The position numbers and the translations under genes are program-made. Of a stretch of 24,392 nt of DNA, positions 14,099-21,001 are shown piece after piece. Within the stretch, counting starts at the first letter, position 1. Each line of letters starts with the position of its first letter. Source of the stretch: JARRQB01 sp965368585 (lineage in GTDB: Bacteria > Pseudomonadota > Gammaproteobacteria > Chromatiales > Chromatiaceae); the NCBI GenBank assembly GCA_965368585.1, contig CBDUNM010000065.1:1-24392 (forward strand), read 5' to 3'. The notes under the pieces were generated by a model. It worked only from the letters and a program-made list of their open reading frames with translations, did no database searches and was not told where the DNA came from.

Positions 14099-15973
14099 GT
14101 GAATCACGCTTTGAAACGCACCCTAAACGCGCTCGGCACGAGCCTACTGGTATTGTCGATGGCCGGCACCGTGCCCGCCGCGCCGGTTGTTGGCCAAGGG
14201 ACCTGGGAATCGACGTTGCAAGGACGTGATCTGGATGGTGATTTGTCGACGGCCGAGGCCTACTACGACACGGTGCTGGATATCACCTGGCTGGCAAACG
14301 CCGATCTGGCGGGCGCCGACCTGACCTGGGCGAACGCCAATGACCCGGCGACCCTGAGCGTGCCCAACGTCTACGGCCTTACCGACTGGCGGTTGCCGCT
14401 CACCCGCCCCCTAGACGGCATCATCGCGGACGCCGCCCATTCGAACCTCGGGACGGAGGACCGCGGACACAACGTCAGCGCGCCGGGTACCCCGAACGCG
14501 GGCAGCACCGCCAGCGAGATGGCGCACCTGTACTACAACACCCTAGGGAACCTGAGCCCCTGTCACCCGCTCGACTCGGTGAACAGCAGTTGCATAACGC
14601 AAGACGGCAGCGGACTGACCAACACCGGCCCGTTCACCAGTCTGCAGGCCGGCTTCTACTGGTCGGCGAGCGAATTCACACCCAACACCGCGAGCGCCTG
14701 GGCATTCGACTTCAACTCCGGTAACCAGGGCCGCGGACCCAAGACCACCGCCTACGCGGCGTGGGCGGTGCACGACGGCCCGGTGGGCATGCCCGTCGTC
14801 ATCAATAACCCACCAGTTGCAATACCCGGCGCCGTGGACCTCCTGCATCCCGGCACCCCTTGGTTGCTCGACGGTTCGGGCAGCACGGACGTCGACGAGC
14901 ACTACCCGCTGACTTACGCCTGGACGCTCATCGAGTCACCGCCGGGCGCTACGCCGGAGCTGGCGAACCCGGGGAGCGCGAATCCGTCGTTCACCGCGTA
15001 CCAGCTCGGCGAATATACCCTGCAGCTGGTGGTAACCGACAGCCTGGGTATGGCCAGCGCGCCGGCGACGATCGTGATCAGCACCTCCAACACCGCACCA
15101 CTGGCCGACGCGGGCCCGGACCAGGTGATCGAGGCGTTCGGGCAGGCTGTGCAGCTCGACGGCGGCCAAAGCGACGACAGCGACGGCGATGAACTCACGT
15201 CAGCGGCCTGGACCTTCACCGGCCGCCCGCCGGGCAGCGCGGCCGCGCTGGACGACCCGACCTCGCTGACGCCGCGCTTTACGCCGGACGCCTACGGCAC
15301 CTACACCCTGCAGCTGGTGGTAACCGACGAATTCGGCGCGACCAGCGAGCCCGCCAGTGTGACCGTGACCTTCAACAACGCCAAACCGGTGGCGCTCGCA
15401 GGTGAAAACCAGTCGCGTTTGGTGGGCGACACCGTATTACTCGACGGTACTGCCAGCTCGGACGCCAACGGCGACCCGCTGACCTATTCCTGGAGCTTCG
15501 CCTCGATGCCACCCGGCAGCAGTGCAGCGTTCGTGGACCCGACCGCGCCGCAAACCGATTTCGTTGCCGACGTGGCCGGCAGCTACACGGTCGGCCTGGT
15601 GGTCAACGACGGGCTGATCAACAGCGATCCAAGTACGTTGCAGGTCGTGGTCTCCGCCGACTCGTCGAGCGTTACCGATCTGCTGCAGCAGGCCATCGAC
15701 ACCATCAACGCAATGCCACTCGGGCGTGCCCAGTTCGCCAACCGGGCGGCCAAGCACATCATGACCAAAAAACTGACCCGGGCGATCCACAACGTCGACC
15801 ACGACCGCCTCCTGCTGGCGAAAATCCAGGTCCATCTGGTGCTGCGCCGCCTCGACGGCTGCGCGGACTTCGGTGTCCCGGACAGAAACGATTGGCTCAA
15901 CAAATGCGTCCACCAGAACGCAGCGCACCCGCTGCTCGAAACCGCCCTCGACATGCTGCAAGCCATGCCGTAA
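14099..15973 (+). CDS. Secreted DUF1566-like protein with three PKD-like domains
   Basis: A 624-residue exported protein. GTG 14099 has GGAGG 7 bases upstream and starts directly before a signal peptide (NHALKRTLNALGTSLLVLSM, with AAP-type cleavage). Residues 30-230 resemble the DUF1566/Lcl domain: GRDLDGDLSTAEAYYDTVLD with ITWLANAD, YGLTDWRLPLTRPLDG, and FYWSASEFTPNTASAWAFDF. Three Ig-like PKD-type repeats follow at about 235-330, 331-425 and 426-518, each with a central Asp-rich segment (such as DGSGSTDVDEHYPLTYAW) and a TYTLQLVVTD-like end. The last 105 residues are helical (DLLQQAIDTINAMPLGRAQ) and probably bind or anchor. PKD domains usually mediate carbohydrate or protein contacts at the cell surface. 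No PEP-CTERM, LPXTG or autotransporter end is visible. Repeats 1 and 2 share an exact 24-bp DNA segment (15017-15040 and 15305-15328). Confidence 0.85.
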   Translation: MNHALKRTLNALGTSLLVLSMAGTVPAAPVVGQGTWESTLQGRDLDGDLSTAEAYYDTVLDITWLANADLAGADLTWANANDPATLSVPNVYGLTDWRLPLTRPLDGIIADAAHSNLGTEDRGHNVSAPGTPNAGSTASEMAHLYYNTLGNLSPCHPLDSVNSSCITQDGSGLTNTGPFTSLQAGFYWSASEFTPNTASAWAFDFNSGNQGRGPKTTAYAAWAVHDGPVGMPVVINNPPVAIPGAVDLLHPGTPWLLDGSGSTDVDEHYPLTYAWTLIESPPGATPELANPGSANPSFTAYQLGEYTLQLVVTDSLGMASAPATIVISTSNTAPLADAGPDQVIEAFGQAVQLDGGQSDDSDGDELTSAAWTFTGRPPGSAAALDDPTSLTPRFTPDAYGTYTLQLVVTDEFGATSEPASVTVTFNNAKPVALAGENQSRLVGDTVLLDGTASSDANGDPLTYSWSFASMPPGSSAAFVDPTAPQTDFVADVAGSYTVGLVVNDGLINSDPSTLQVVVSADSSSVTDLLQQAIDTINAMPLGRAQFANRAAKHIMTKKLTRAIHNVDHDRLLLAKIQVHLVLRRLDGCADFGVPDRNDWLNKCVHQNAAHPLLETALDMLQAMP

Positions 15974-16016
15974 ACACCCTTTCCCCTCTCCCCCACCCGA
16001 GGGTATCGCACAAGTC

Positions 16017-16060
16017 CCCTCTCCCGGCGGGAGAAGGAACACGGACTTTTGCGACACCCT
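16017..16060. repeat. Second copy of the dispersed palindromic repeat core
   Basis: These 44 bases match 3852-3895 with three differences (one at the centre of the palindrome). The unit again continues into a degenerate second sub-unit (to about 16075). The flanks (CCCCTCTCCC, ACCCGAGGG) contain further similar C-rich pieces. The 10-bp boundary repeats seen around the first copy were not found here. Confidence 0.7.
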
Positions 16061-16198
16061 TCACGGTGAAGAAGGCACTGGCCGGACCAGTTCCACCGAT
16101 CCTGTGGCAGGAGCAAGGCGGCTGGATCTACTGGCATTTCGGCGATGTGCTAACCTGTCGGCGTCCTTGCCCAAGGGCTGAGTCGGAGTCGAAACGAA

Positions 16199-16627
16199 AT
16201 GCGCGACATTTACGCTGGCGTCATCGGGAACGCATTACTGGGGATGGCGCTGCTGTTCCTGGCGGCCGCGCCGCCGAAGGTTACAGCCGAACCCTCGTCC
16301 GGATCGCAGGAGATCGAAGCGCTCAAACAGCAGTTGCACGACCTGCAGGCGCGAGTTGAGCGGTTGGAGTCGAACGTAGCCGAAGGCCTGCCCGTCGACC
16401 CGGCGCGTACCGTGCAACCCGCACCCGGCGGCTGGCGAGAGGCGAGCAACTGGCGACTGCTGGCCAAGGGCATGGACAAAGCCGAGGTGGTCCGGATCCT
16501 GGGCCAACCGCAAAGCCGCAAGACGGTGAGCAAACACGAGTTCTGGAGGTACGGCGACGGCACCGTGCGGCTCTACCTGGCACGACTGAAAAGCTGGGAA
16601 CTGCCGGCGAGGACCGACGAACGCTGA
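16199..16627 (+). CDS. Small exported BamE/SmpA-like domain protein
   Basis: A 142-residue protein. Residues 1-30 form a hydrophobic export signal or anchor (GVIGNALLGMALLFLAAA), with no lipobox cysteine. A coiled coil follows at about 38-62 (EIEALKQQLHDLQARVERLE), then a Pro/Gly linker. The C-terminal 55 residues (NWRLLAKGMDKAEVVRILGQ, PQSRK, FWRYGDGTVRLY) have the pattern of a BamE/SmpA fold, in which a KGM..xxV..LG.P turn precedes two or three strands ending with a tyrosine-rich segment. BamE proper is an outer-membrane lipoprotein of the beta-barrel assembly machine. This protein has neither the lipid anchor nor the context, so it is a domain relative with unknown partner. The ATG has only a distant GGAG. 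Between it and the PKD-protein gene lies the repeat at 16017. Confidence 0.7.
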   Translation: MRDIYAGVIGNALLGMALLFLAAAPPKVTAEPSSGSQEIEALKQQLHDLQARVERLESNVAEGLPVDPARTVQPAPGGWREASNWRLLAKGMDKAEVVRILGQPQSRKTVSKHEFWRYGDGTVRLYLARLKSWELPARTDER

Positions 16628-16847
16628 ATAGCCATGGCGCTGTCGGCCGCTTTACGCCCCATTCCCGATCGCGCGTGCTTCACAGCACCCCTTCGCACGC
16701 AGGGAGGGCATTGGGGTAAGGGTAGTCGTTAGATGATGCCCACCTGTATTTTAATCTCCCGTTCCAGCGCCTGCCTTAGGGACAGGAGGCAACGGGTGGT
16801 GACAGTCTTTTCGCCTCACGCCAAGGGTACGTGCATCAAGCGCCGGG

Positions 16848-17342
16848 ATGGATCTGAGACTCGAGAACCGGAAAACGCTCCGCCGCGGGGCGCCGGCCCT
16901 GTTGGTCGCATTGCTGTTCAGCGGCCTGGGGGTCGCCCTGTTCTGGAGTCACGGCAAGGGTCAGGAACTGGAAACCGATCTCGGCCTGCAGCGGGCCTTC
17001 TGGCTCAGGGGTGAGCAGGCGCCGGCGGACGAGGTGCGCTTCGTGGCGGTCAGTGAGCGCAGCGCGCAGGTACTTGAACAACCCCCGATCGATAGACTGA
17101 CAGAGTGGGATCGCGCTCGAACGCAGTTACGGACGCCTGTTCATGGCCGCCAGCGAACGCTATCTCAACTACTATGGCTACGCCTGCGCCGTGTCGATAA
17201 AAAAACGGGGTTGATCACACTGTTCGTCTCCGGTGCTGTATTCGGCCTTACGGGCTACCTGCTCCCCGCCGGCGCCGCGCTCGTCGCAGTCATCGTGCTC
17301 GGCAGCGCTTACGGCGCGCTGGCGCACCGCTTGTTCGTGTAG
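16848..17342 (+). pseudogene. Decayed CHASE2-like sensor gene fragment
   Basis: The frame from ATG 16848 gives a signal-anchor helix (ALLVALLFSGLGVALFW), then DLGLQRAFWLRGEQAPADEV and RFVAVSERSAQVLEQ, which is the N-terminal pattern of extracytoplasmic CHASE2 sensor domains. After about residue 85 the frame loses similarity. In frame +2, around 17140-17215, SERYLNYYG occurs, a CHASE2-like strand, before a stop. The first frame then resumes with two or three membrane helices (GLITLFVSGAVFGLTGYLLP, AALVAVIVLGSAYGALAHRL), as normally follow CHASE2. The whole is about 165 codons, whereas intact CHASE2 plus helices needs over 350, so internal deletions and at least one frameshift are implied. CHASE2 domains usually carry a C-terminal cyclase, kinase or diguanylate cyclase; none remains here. 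It could instead be a short functional membrane protein, but I favour a relic. Confidence 0.55.
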
Positions 17343-17419
17343 TTCCGGCAAGCCTGCGTGACCCGTTGACGGCGGGTTGAATAGGATGCGTACGGTGAAA
17401 ACCCATCACTGGAGGCCTC

Positions 17420-17930
17420 CTGAAAGCACCGATCGAATCGACCTAGACACTGGAAGCGGTTGCCGAGTATTTCGCGCAATGGCGAAGCCGTAAAAAGGAA
17501 GGGGAACCGATACCGAAGGAACTGTGGCGCGAAGCCACCGAGCTGTTAGGTCGCTACGGTATCTCGCAGGTCACCCGTACCCTGCGCCTGATCGGTTCAG
17601 ATCTCAACAAACGCCGGGGGATCGGCGGTGGCGGTCGGCGTCGCAAAGGTACGAAGGAAAAGGATAAGCACGCCGGTGCGGCCTTCGCGGAGATCGACCG
17701 TCAAGCCGTTGCTCAGGCCTCGGGGCTGAATGCATCCGCCGCCTGGCTGGAGTTGCAGTTGACGCCACAAACTCGGGTCTTTCCGGCCTGCGAGCCAGCG
17801 AACAGCTGTCGGCGCGCGAACTGCAGATCTTACTGTGGAACGGTAACCCCAAGGCGGTTGCGCTGGCCGAAGACTGGCGGCGGGTCGCTCAAGGACGGTG
17901 TGGGCACATCGGCGTCGAGGTTGACTTGAT
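17420..17930 (+). pseudogene. Broken transposon-associated helix-turn-helix gene
   Basis: GGAGG at 17411-17415 is followed by CTG at 17420, where an ATG would be expected, and an in-frame TAG at 17444. Beyond the stop the frame reads LEAVAEYFAQWRSRKKEGEP, IPKELWREATELLGRYGISQ, VTRTLRLIGSDLNKR, a helix-turn-helix segment like small IS-associated accessory proteins. It runs on to AAWLELQLTP near 17767. From there a different frame (codons starting at 17761) reads GLSGLRASEQLSARELQILL and WNGNPKAVALAEDW, probably the rest of the same gene after a frameshift. At least three defects (lost start, stop, frameshift) make it a pseudogene. The family assignment is from memory of such accessory genes. 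It ends at the left inverted repeat of the adjacent IS, which may have inserted into or beside it. Confidence 0.5.
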
Positions 17931-19568
17931 CCTAGATTCCTCAGTTAAGGATAGGTCTGCAACAGCAAGCTGTTGAATATCTCAGATAAAGCGATGGTAT
18001 TACCACCGAAAGTGCTGCACCCAACTTGTGAAGACGTTTTAGCTGAAAAAAGCCCGCTATCGACCGCCGTCGAAGTGGAAACCTTTGCGGGAAAAGTCCA
18101 CGTTGAGTGGGACCCTACGGCCGCGGTCACGCCCATCGGTCAGCGGCCGTTTTTTATCGAGTTTCTGAAGCTTGGCCACCGCTTCACTCCCGGGTAGAGG
18201 ACTGCCCGCTGCACTACGTCAGTAACAAAGCCCCCCAGAAGATTGATGTGCTGGGCTCAATGTTTCTTTCGATCTTATCGGGTCGTCATCGCTATGCTTA
18301 TTTCACGGCGTTAAGGGGTGACAGCGTCAACACCCAATTGCTGGTCATGAGCAAAGCGGATGGACGAAACCGCCGCCATCGGGTGGTTACAACGCCATCT
18401 TCAATCCTGTTACGAACCCCTGCCGAGTACCCCTTGGATACTGGATGTCGATGTCACCGTGAAGCCGCTGCACGGTCTCCAGGAAGGCGCCAAAGTGGGT
18501 TATAACCCGCACAAACCGGGTCGCCCTTCGCATACGTACCGCAGCTACCTCATGGCCAATTCCCATTTGGTCCTGGAGGTGAATGTCTTGCCAGGAGATC
18601 AGGCTCATGCCTGTCACTCCCTGCCGGGATTGCTCCGTCTATTGCAGCGACTCCCCGATGACGGCCAGCCGGCCTTTATCCGGGGGGATTGCGAGTGGGG
18701 CAATGATCCGGTGATGAGCGAACTGGAAGCCATGGATCGGCAGTATCTGTTCAAGCTGGAGCGCTCCGAACGGGTCAAAGAACTGATTGCCCAGGTGCAT
18801 GGGGTAGGTGTCTGGACCCGATTCAACCCCGAATGGGAGTTAAAAGGAAGCACCCTTCAGCTTCAAGGCTGGAAAAGCTCACGTCGGGTGGTGGTGGCGC
18901 GGCGTCGATTGCCGAAAGAGCCCCTGATCGGCGTTGAAAACCAACACGCCGGACAACGCGAACTGGCCTTGATTGAAGGCCCCGAAGACATGCGGCTGTT
19001 TGAATACGGCGTATTGGTGACCAACATCGATGATGAGTTAGTTACCCTTATGCGCCGCTATCGTGACCGCGCCGACTGCGAGAACCACTGCGATGAAACG
19101 CAAAACCAATGGGGCTGGGGCGGCTTTGTCACCCGGCAGCTTCAAACCAGTCAAATCATGGCCCGCACGGTGGCCTTGATTTACAACTGGTGGAACCTAT
19201 TCGTTCGTCTAGCGATTCCGGAAAAACAGAGGCCGTCACGAGTCGACCATTGCTACTCAGTAGTGTGGAACGGCTCACCGAAAGTGGCCGGCAGCGGCGT
19301 GTGGTCATCACCTCGACCCATGGTGAAACGAGCACAATCCAGCGTGCTATGAAAGGGTTCACGCGTTCTTCTCTTGGTTGAAAGCCACTGCGCTTCAGTT
19401 AACCCAGGGCGAATGCTGGCAACTTATCGTGACGAAGTCGATGGAGGATCTTATGGGGAGTGATCCCCCTAATGGACTCCCCCGGACCTCATAAAGTCGG
19501 TTCAGCTGAGTGTGGTGATTTTCTGTGCTGGTAATCAGGGTCTGGCAGGGTCAACTGAGGATTTTAGG
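17931..19568 (+). mobile_element. IS1380-like insertion sequence, degenerate
   Basis: The element is bounded by CCTAGATTCCTCAGTT (17931-17946) and AACTGAGGATTTTAGG (19553-19568). The reverse complement of the latter matches the former at 14 of 16 positions, with the terminal CC typical of IS1380 ends. Total length is 1638 bp, normal for that family. The enclosed transposase reading is broken several times. No clear target duplication was found (TGAT before the left end, TTCA after the right end), as expected for an old or rearranged copy. A short tandem GTTCAGGGTG pair lies at and just beyond the right end (19568-19589). Confidence 0.7.
17973..19494 (+). pseudogene. DDE transposase (IS1380-like), multiply frameshifted
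   Basis: The protein can be followed through five frame segments. About 17994-18190 gives MVLPPKVLHPTCEDVLAEKS and QRPFFIEFLKLGHRF. About 18190-18350 gives EDCPLHYVSNKAPQKIDVLG and SMFLSILSGRHRYAYFTALR. About 18358-19225 is the longest intact part. About 19225-19360 gives TEAVTSRPLLLSSVERLTES. About 19360-19494 gives FSWLKATALQLTQGECWQL, ending with TAA. The long segment carries DDE-type signatures: LDVDVTVKPLHGLQEGAKVG then YNPHKPGRPSH (first Asp), FIRGDCEWG (second Asp), and YRDRADCEN, a Y-x2-R-x3-E motif with the catalytic Glu; the usual following Lys is Gln. At 18355 a frame change with apparent loss of some codons joins MSKA to MDETAAIGW. The gene cannot make a full transposase without correction, so the element is probably immobile. 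Confidence 0.85.
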
Positions 19569-20110
19569 TTCAGGGTGAAGTTCAGGGTGTCCGCCCCACC
19601 GTCGGATAGGCTGTCCATTGCGACGGCGTGGGTTTCCTCCCATCCGCCCATACTTTCGATCGACCTTGCAAAGGCCATCGGTTCGCGGCTTGTCAAGCGC
19701 CTCTGCCGGAAGTCACTCTCGAACGAATTCGTTGAATCGCACTAGTCTCCGAGAGCGCTTCCGCAGCGTCATTCAACCGGGTTCGCCGCTTCATCGATGT
19801 GGGGAAGGCTACATTGACCCACGAGATAGGGACTCCGACACAAGGCGGAAGAGGCGTCCCTCGCGCCGCACCCTCTTCTCCCATAGCCTTTTAGTTCATA
19901 GATTTGATCTCAGCGTCAAACAATTTCCGCCACCGGTCGATAGCTGCAACAACAGTCTCGTAATCCGGGTGAATATCACCTTTGCAAACGCTCGAAACGG
20001 GACGAAATACTGGTTCTGGTCTGCGCCTTTGCGTCTGCGTGGAAATGTCGCAACGCAACGTGGGGCGGACCAGCCGTGGATACGGAACACACGCTGTTAA
20101 GGAGCACTCG
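19569..20110. other. 542-bp region right of the IS, mostly without a recognisable gene
   Basis: Short frames on both strands here show no family I recognise, and their codon use is unlike the intact genes. The only suggestive piece is on the minus strand at 19891-19995, described separately. The last bases before the next gene contain AAGGAG, its ribosome binding site. I take the stretch to be decayed or non-coding DNA beside the IS. Confidence 0.5.
19891..19995 (-). pseudogene. Possible C-terminal remnant of a lost gene
   Basis: The minus strand reads VCKGDIHPDYETVVAAIDRW then RKLFDAEIKSMN, ending with TAA at 19891-19893. It looks like the end of a soluble helical protein (charged, amphipathic, with no low-complexity bias). 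The frame stays open upstream but turns into basic, cysteine-rich sequence without protein-like character, so an N-terminal part seems to be missing. No family is recognised. It may be a chance frame. Confidence 0.25.
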
Positions 20111-20527
20111 ATGATGAAGAAAACCTGCTTGGTAGTTCGCGGCAAAAAACAAAACGATGAGCGTTTCAGACCGGGCTCGATGACTCCCGATATGCATTGG
20201 GCATACCTGCTGTTGGGTTTCTGTGCTGAACACAATGAACAAAGCCATACCATGACCTACCCGAAAGGCGTGAGCATCAACTGGGACAGCGACCAGGACG
20301 ACGTCATCAGTATCAGACTGACGTCGGATCTGTGGAAGAACGACGAGCAATGCTTCGAGCACCTCATGGGTTTCATCAAACAGAACGACCTGACGTACGA
20401 GTTTCCCTGCAACATGGAAGAGTGTGGAAAGTGCGAGGGGCATCCGGCCTGCATTTCCAACGACCATGCCGAACCCGTGATTCGCGCGAGCGAGCTACTC
20501 AAGCTGAAAAAGATACGCGCCGCCTGA
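20111..20527 (+). CDS. Unrecognised 138-residue protein with a four-cysteine motif
   Basis: ATG 20111 follows AAGGAG with 6 bases spacing, an excellent ribosome binding site; a second ATG comes directly after it. The protein begins MMKKTCLVVRGKKQNDERF, with no signal peptide, and is hydrophilic. The middle (MTPDMHWAYLLLGFCAEHNE, ISIRLTSDLWKNDEQCFEHL) suggests a mixed alpha/beta cytoplasmic fold. Near the end, FPCNMEECGKCEGHPACIS gives Cys-x4-Cys-x2-Cys-x5-Cys, which could bind zinc or an iron-sulfur cluster. The C-terminus is a basic helix (ASELLKLKKIRAA). Codon use resembles the core genes rather than the decayed DNA on its left. I do not recognise the family. It stands alone, between the IS remnant region and gpmI. 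Confidence 0.7.
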   Translation: MMKKTCLVVRGKKQNDERFRPGSMTPDMHWAYLLLGFCAEHNEQSHTMTYPKGVSINWDSDQDDVISIRLTSDLWKNDEQCFEHLMGFIKQNDLTYEFPCNMEECGKCEGHPACISNDHAEPVIRASELLKLKKIRAA

Positions 20528-20592
20528 CGCGCCGCTGCGATACGTATAGCAAGCGCCCCCTGCCGAAGGCGTAGACTGCGCTCTGCAATATT

Positions 20593-20608
20593 GCAGGCGG
20601 CAGCCTGC
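20593..20608 (+). terminator. Hairpin after the 138-residue protein gene
   Basis: GCAGGC pairs with GCCTGC across a GGCA loop, 66 bases after the stop codon. The next T run (GTTTTT) begins about nine bases after the stem, farther than in a standard intrinsic terminator, so termination is uncertain. Confidence 0.25.
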
Positions 20609-20644
20609 GACGTATGTTTTTGGGGATCGGACTTACTACCGCCG

Positions 20645-20699
20645 CTTGCTCGACCGATGCACGACCGCAACCGATTGGCGCCGCGCAGGGTCGAGCAAG
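20645..20699. repeat. 11-bp inverted repeat with 33-base spacer
   Basis: CTTGCTCGACC at 20645-20655 is exactly reverse-complementary to GGTCGAGCAAG at 20689-20699. The spacer is G+C-rich and shows no open frame. It could be a structured RNA leader, a REP-like unit or relic transposon ends. Confidence 0.45.
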
Positions 20700-21001
20700 C
20701 CAGCTGATACCGGCCCCCGGCCCGATGTCCGTCCAGGCAGGGTAATCGCCCGCGTCGCATCACAGACTTCGCGCTACCCGAATCCAGAACTCTCAATCCG
20801 TCCTGGTCAACGCGACCGCCCCCAGGGCGATCATGCGCTTGGTTTTGAGAATTTTAGGAGGCTGTCCGAGAGGGTTACCGGCGGAAACGAGGTACGGTAA
20901 AGATCGATAAATTCGAGTCGGAGCGGATAATTTGCCCGCAGGTCTTCCCATAGACCCACGAATCCATAAGAATGGCAAGGATCTCACGGGGAAGAATCGA
21001 T

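Larger units (their letters stand above)
20528..21001. other. 474-bp intergenic region upstream of gpmI
   Basis: No convincing gene is seen. It contains a hairpin at 20593-20608 (GCAGGC-ggca-GCCTGC) followed nine bases later by a short T run, a possible weak terminator for the upstream gene. It also contains an 11-bp perfect inverted repeat CTTGCTCGACC / GGTCGAGCAAG (20645-20655 and 20689-20699). The piece around 20860-20960 (GGAGGCTGTCCGAGAGGG and following) resembles IS end sequence, but a matching partner was not found. The promoter for gpmI should lie here. Confidence 0.5.

Noticed and set aside
16733..17014. 93-codon frame overlapping the start of the CHASE2-like relic
   Set aside because: It lies in another frame from the CHASE2-like motifs and has no motif of its own.
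19512..19745. 77-codon plus-strand frame at the right end of the IS
   Set aside because: It crosses the IS terminal repeat, has no ribosome binding site and shows no recognisable protein pattern.
20855..20960. Possible additional IS end (GGAGGCTGTCCGAGAGGG and following)
   Set aside because: No matching opposite end or transposase fragment could be found in the window.
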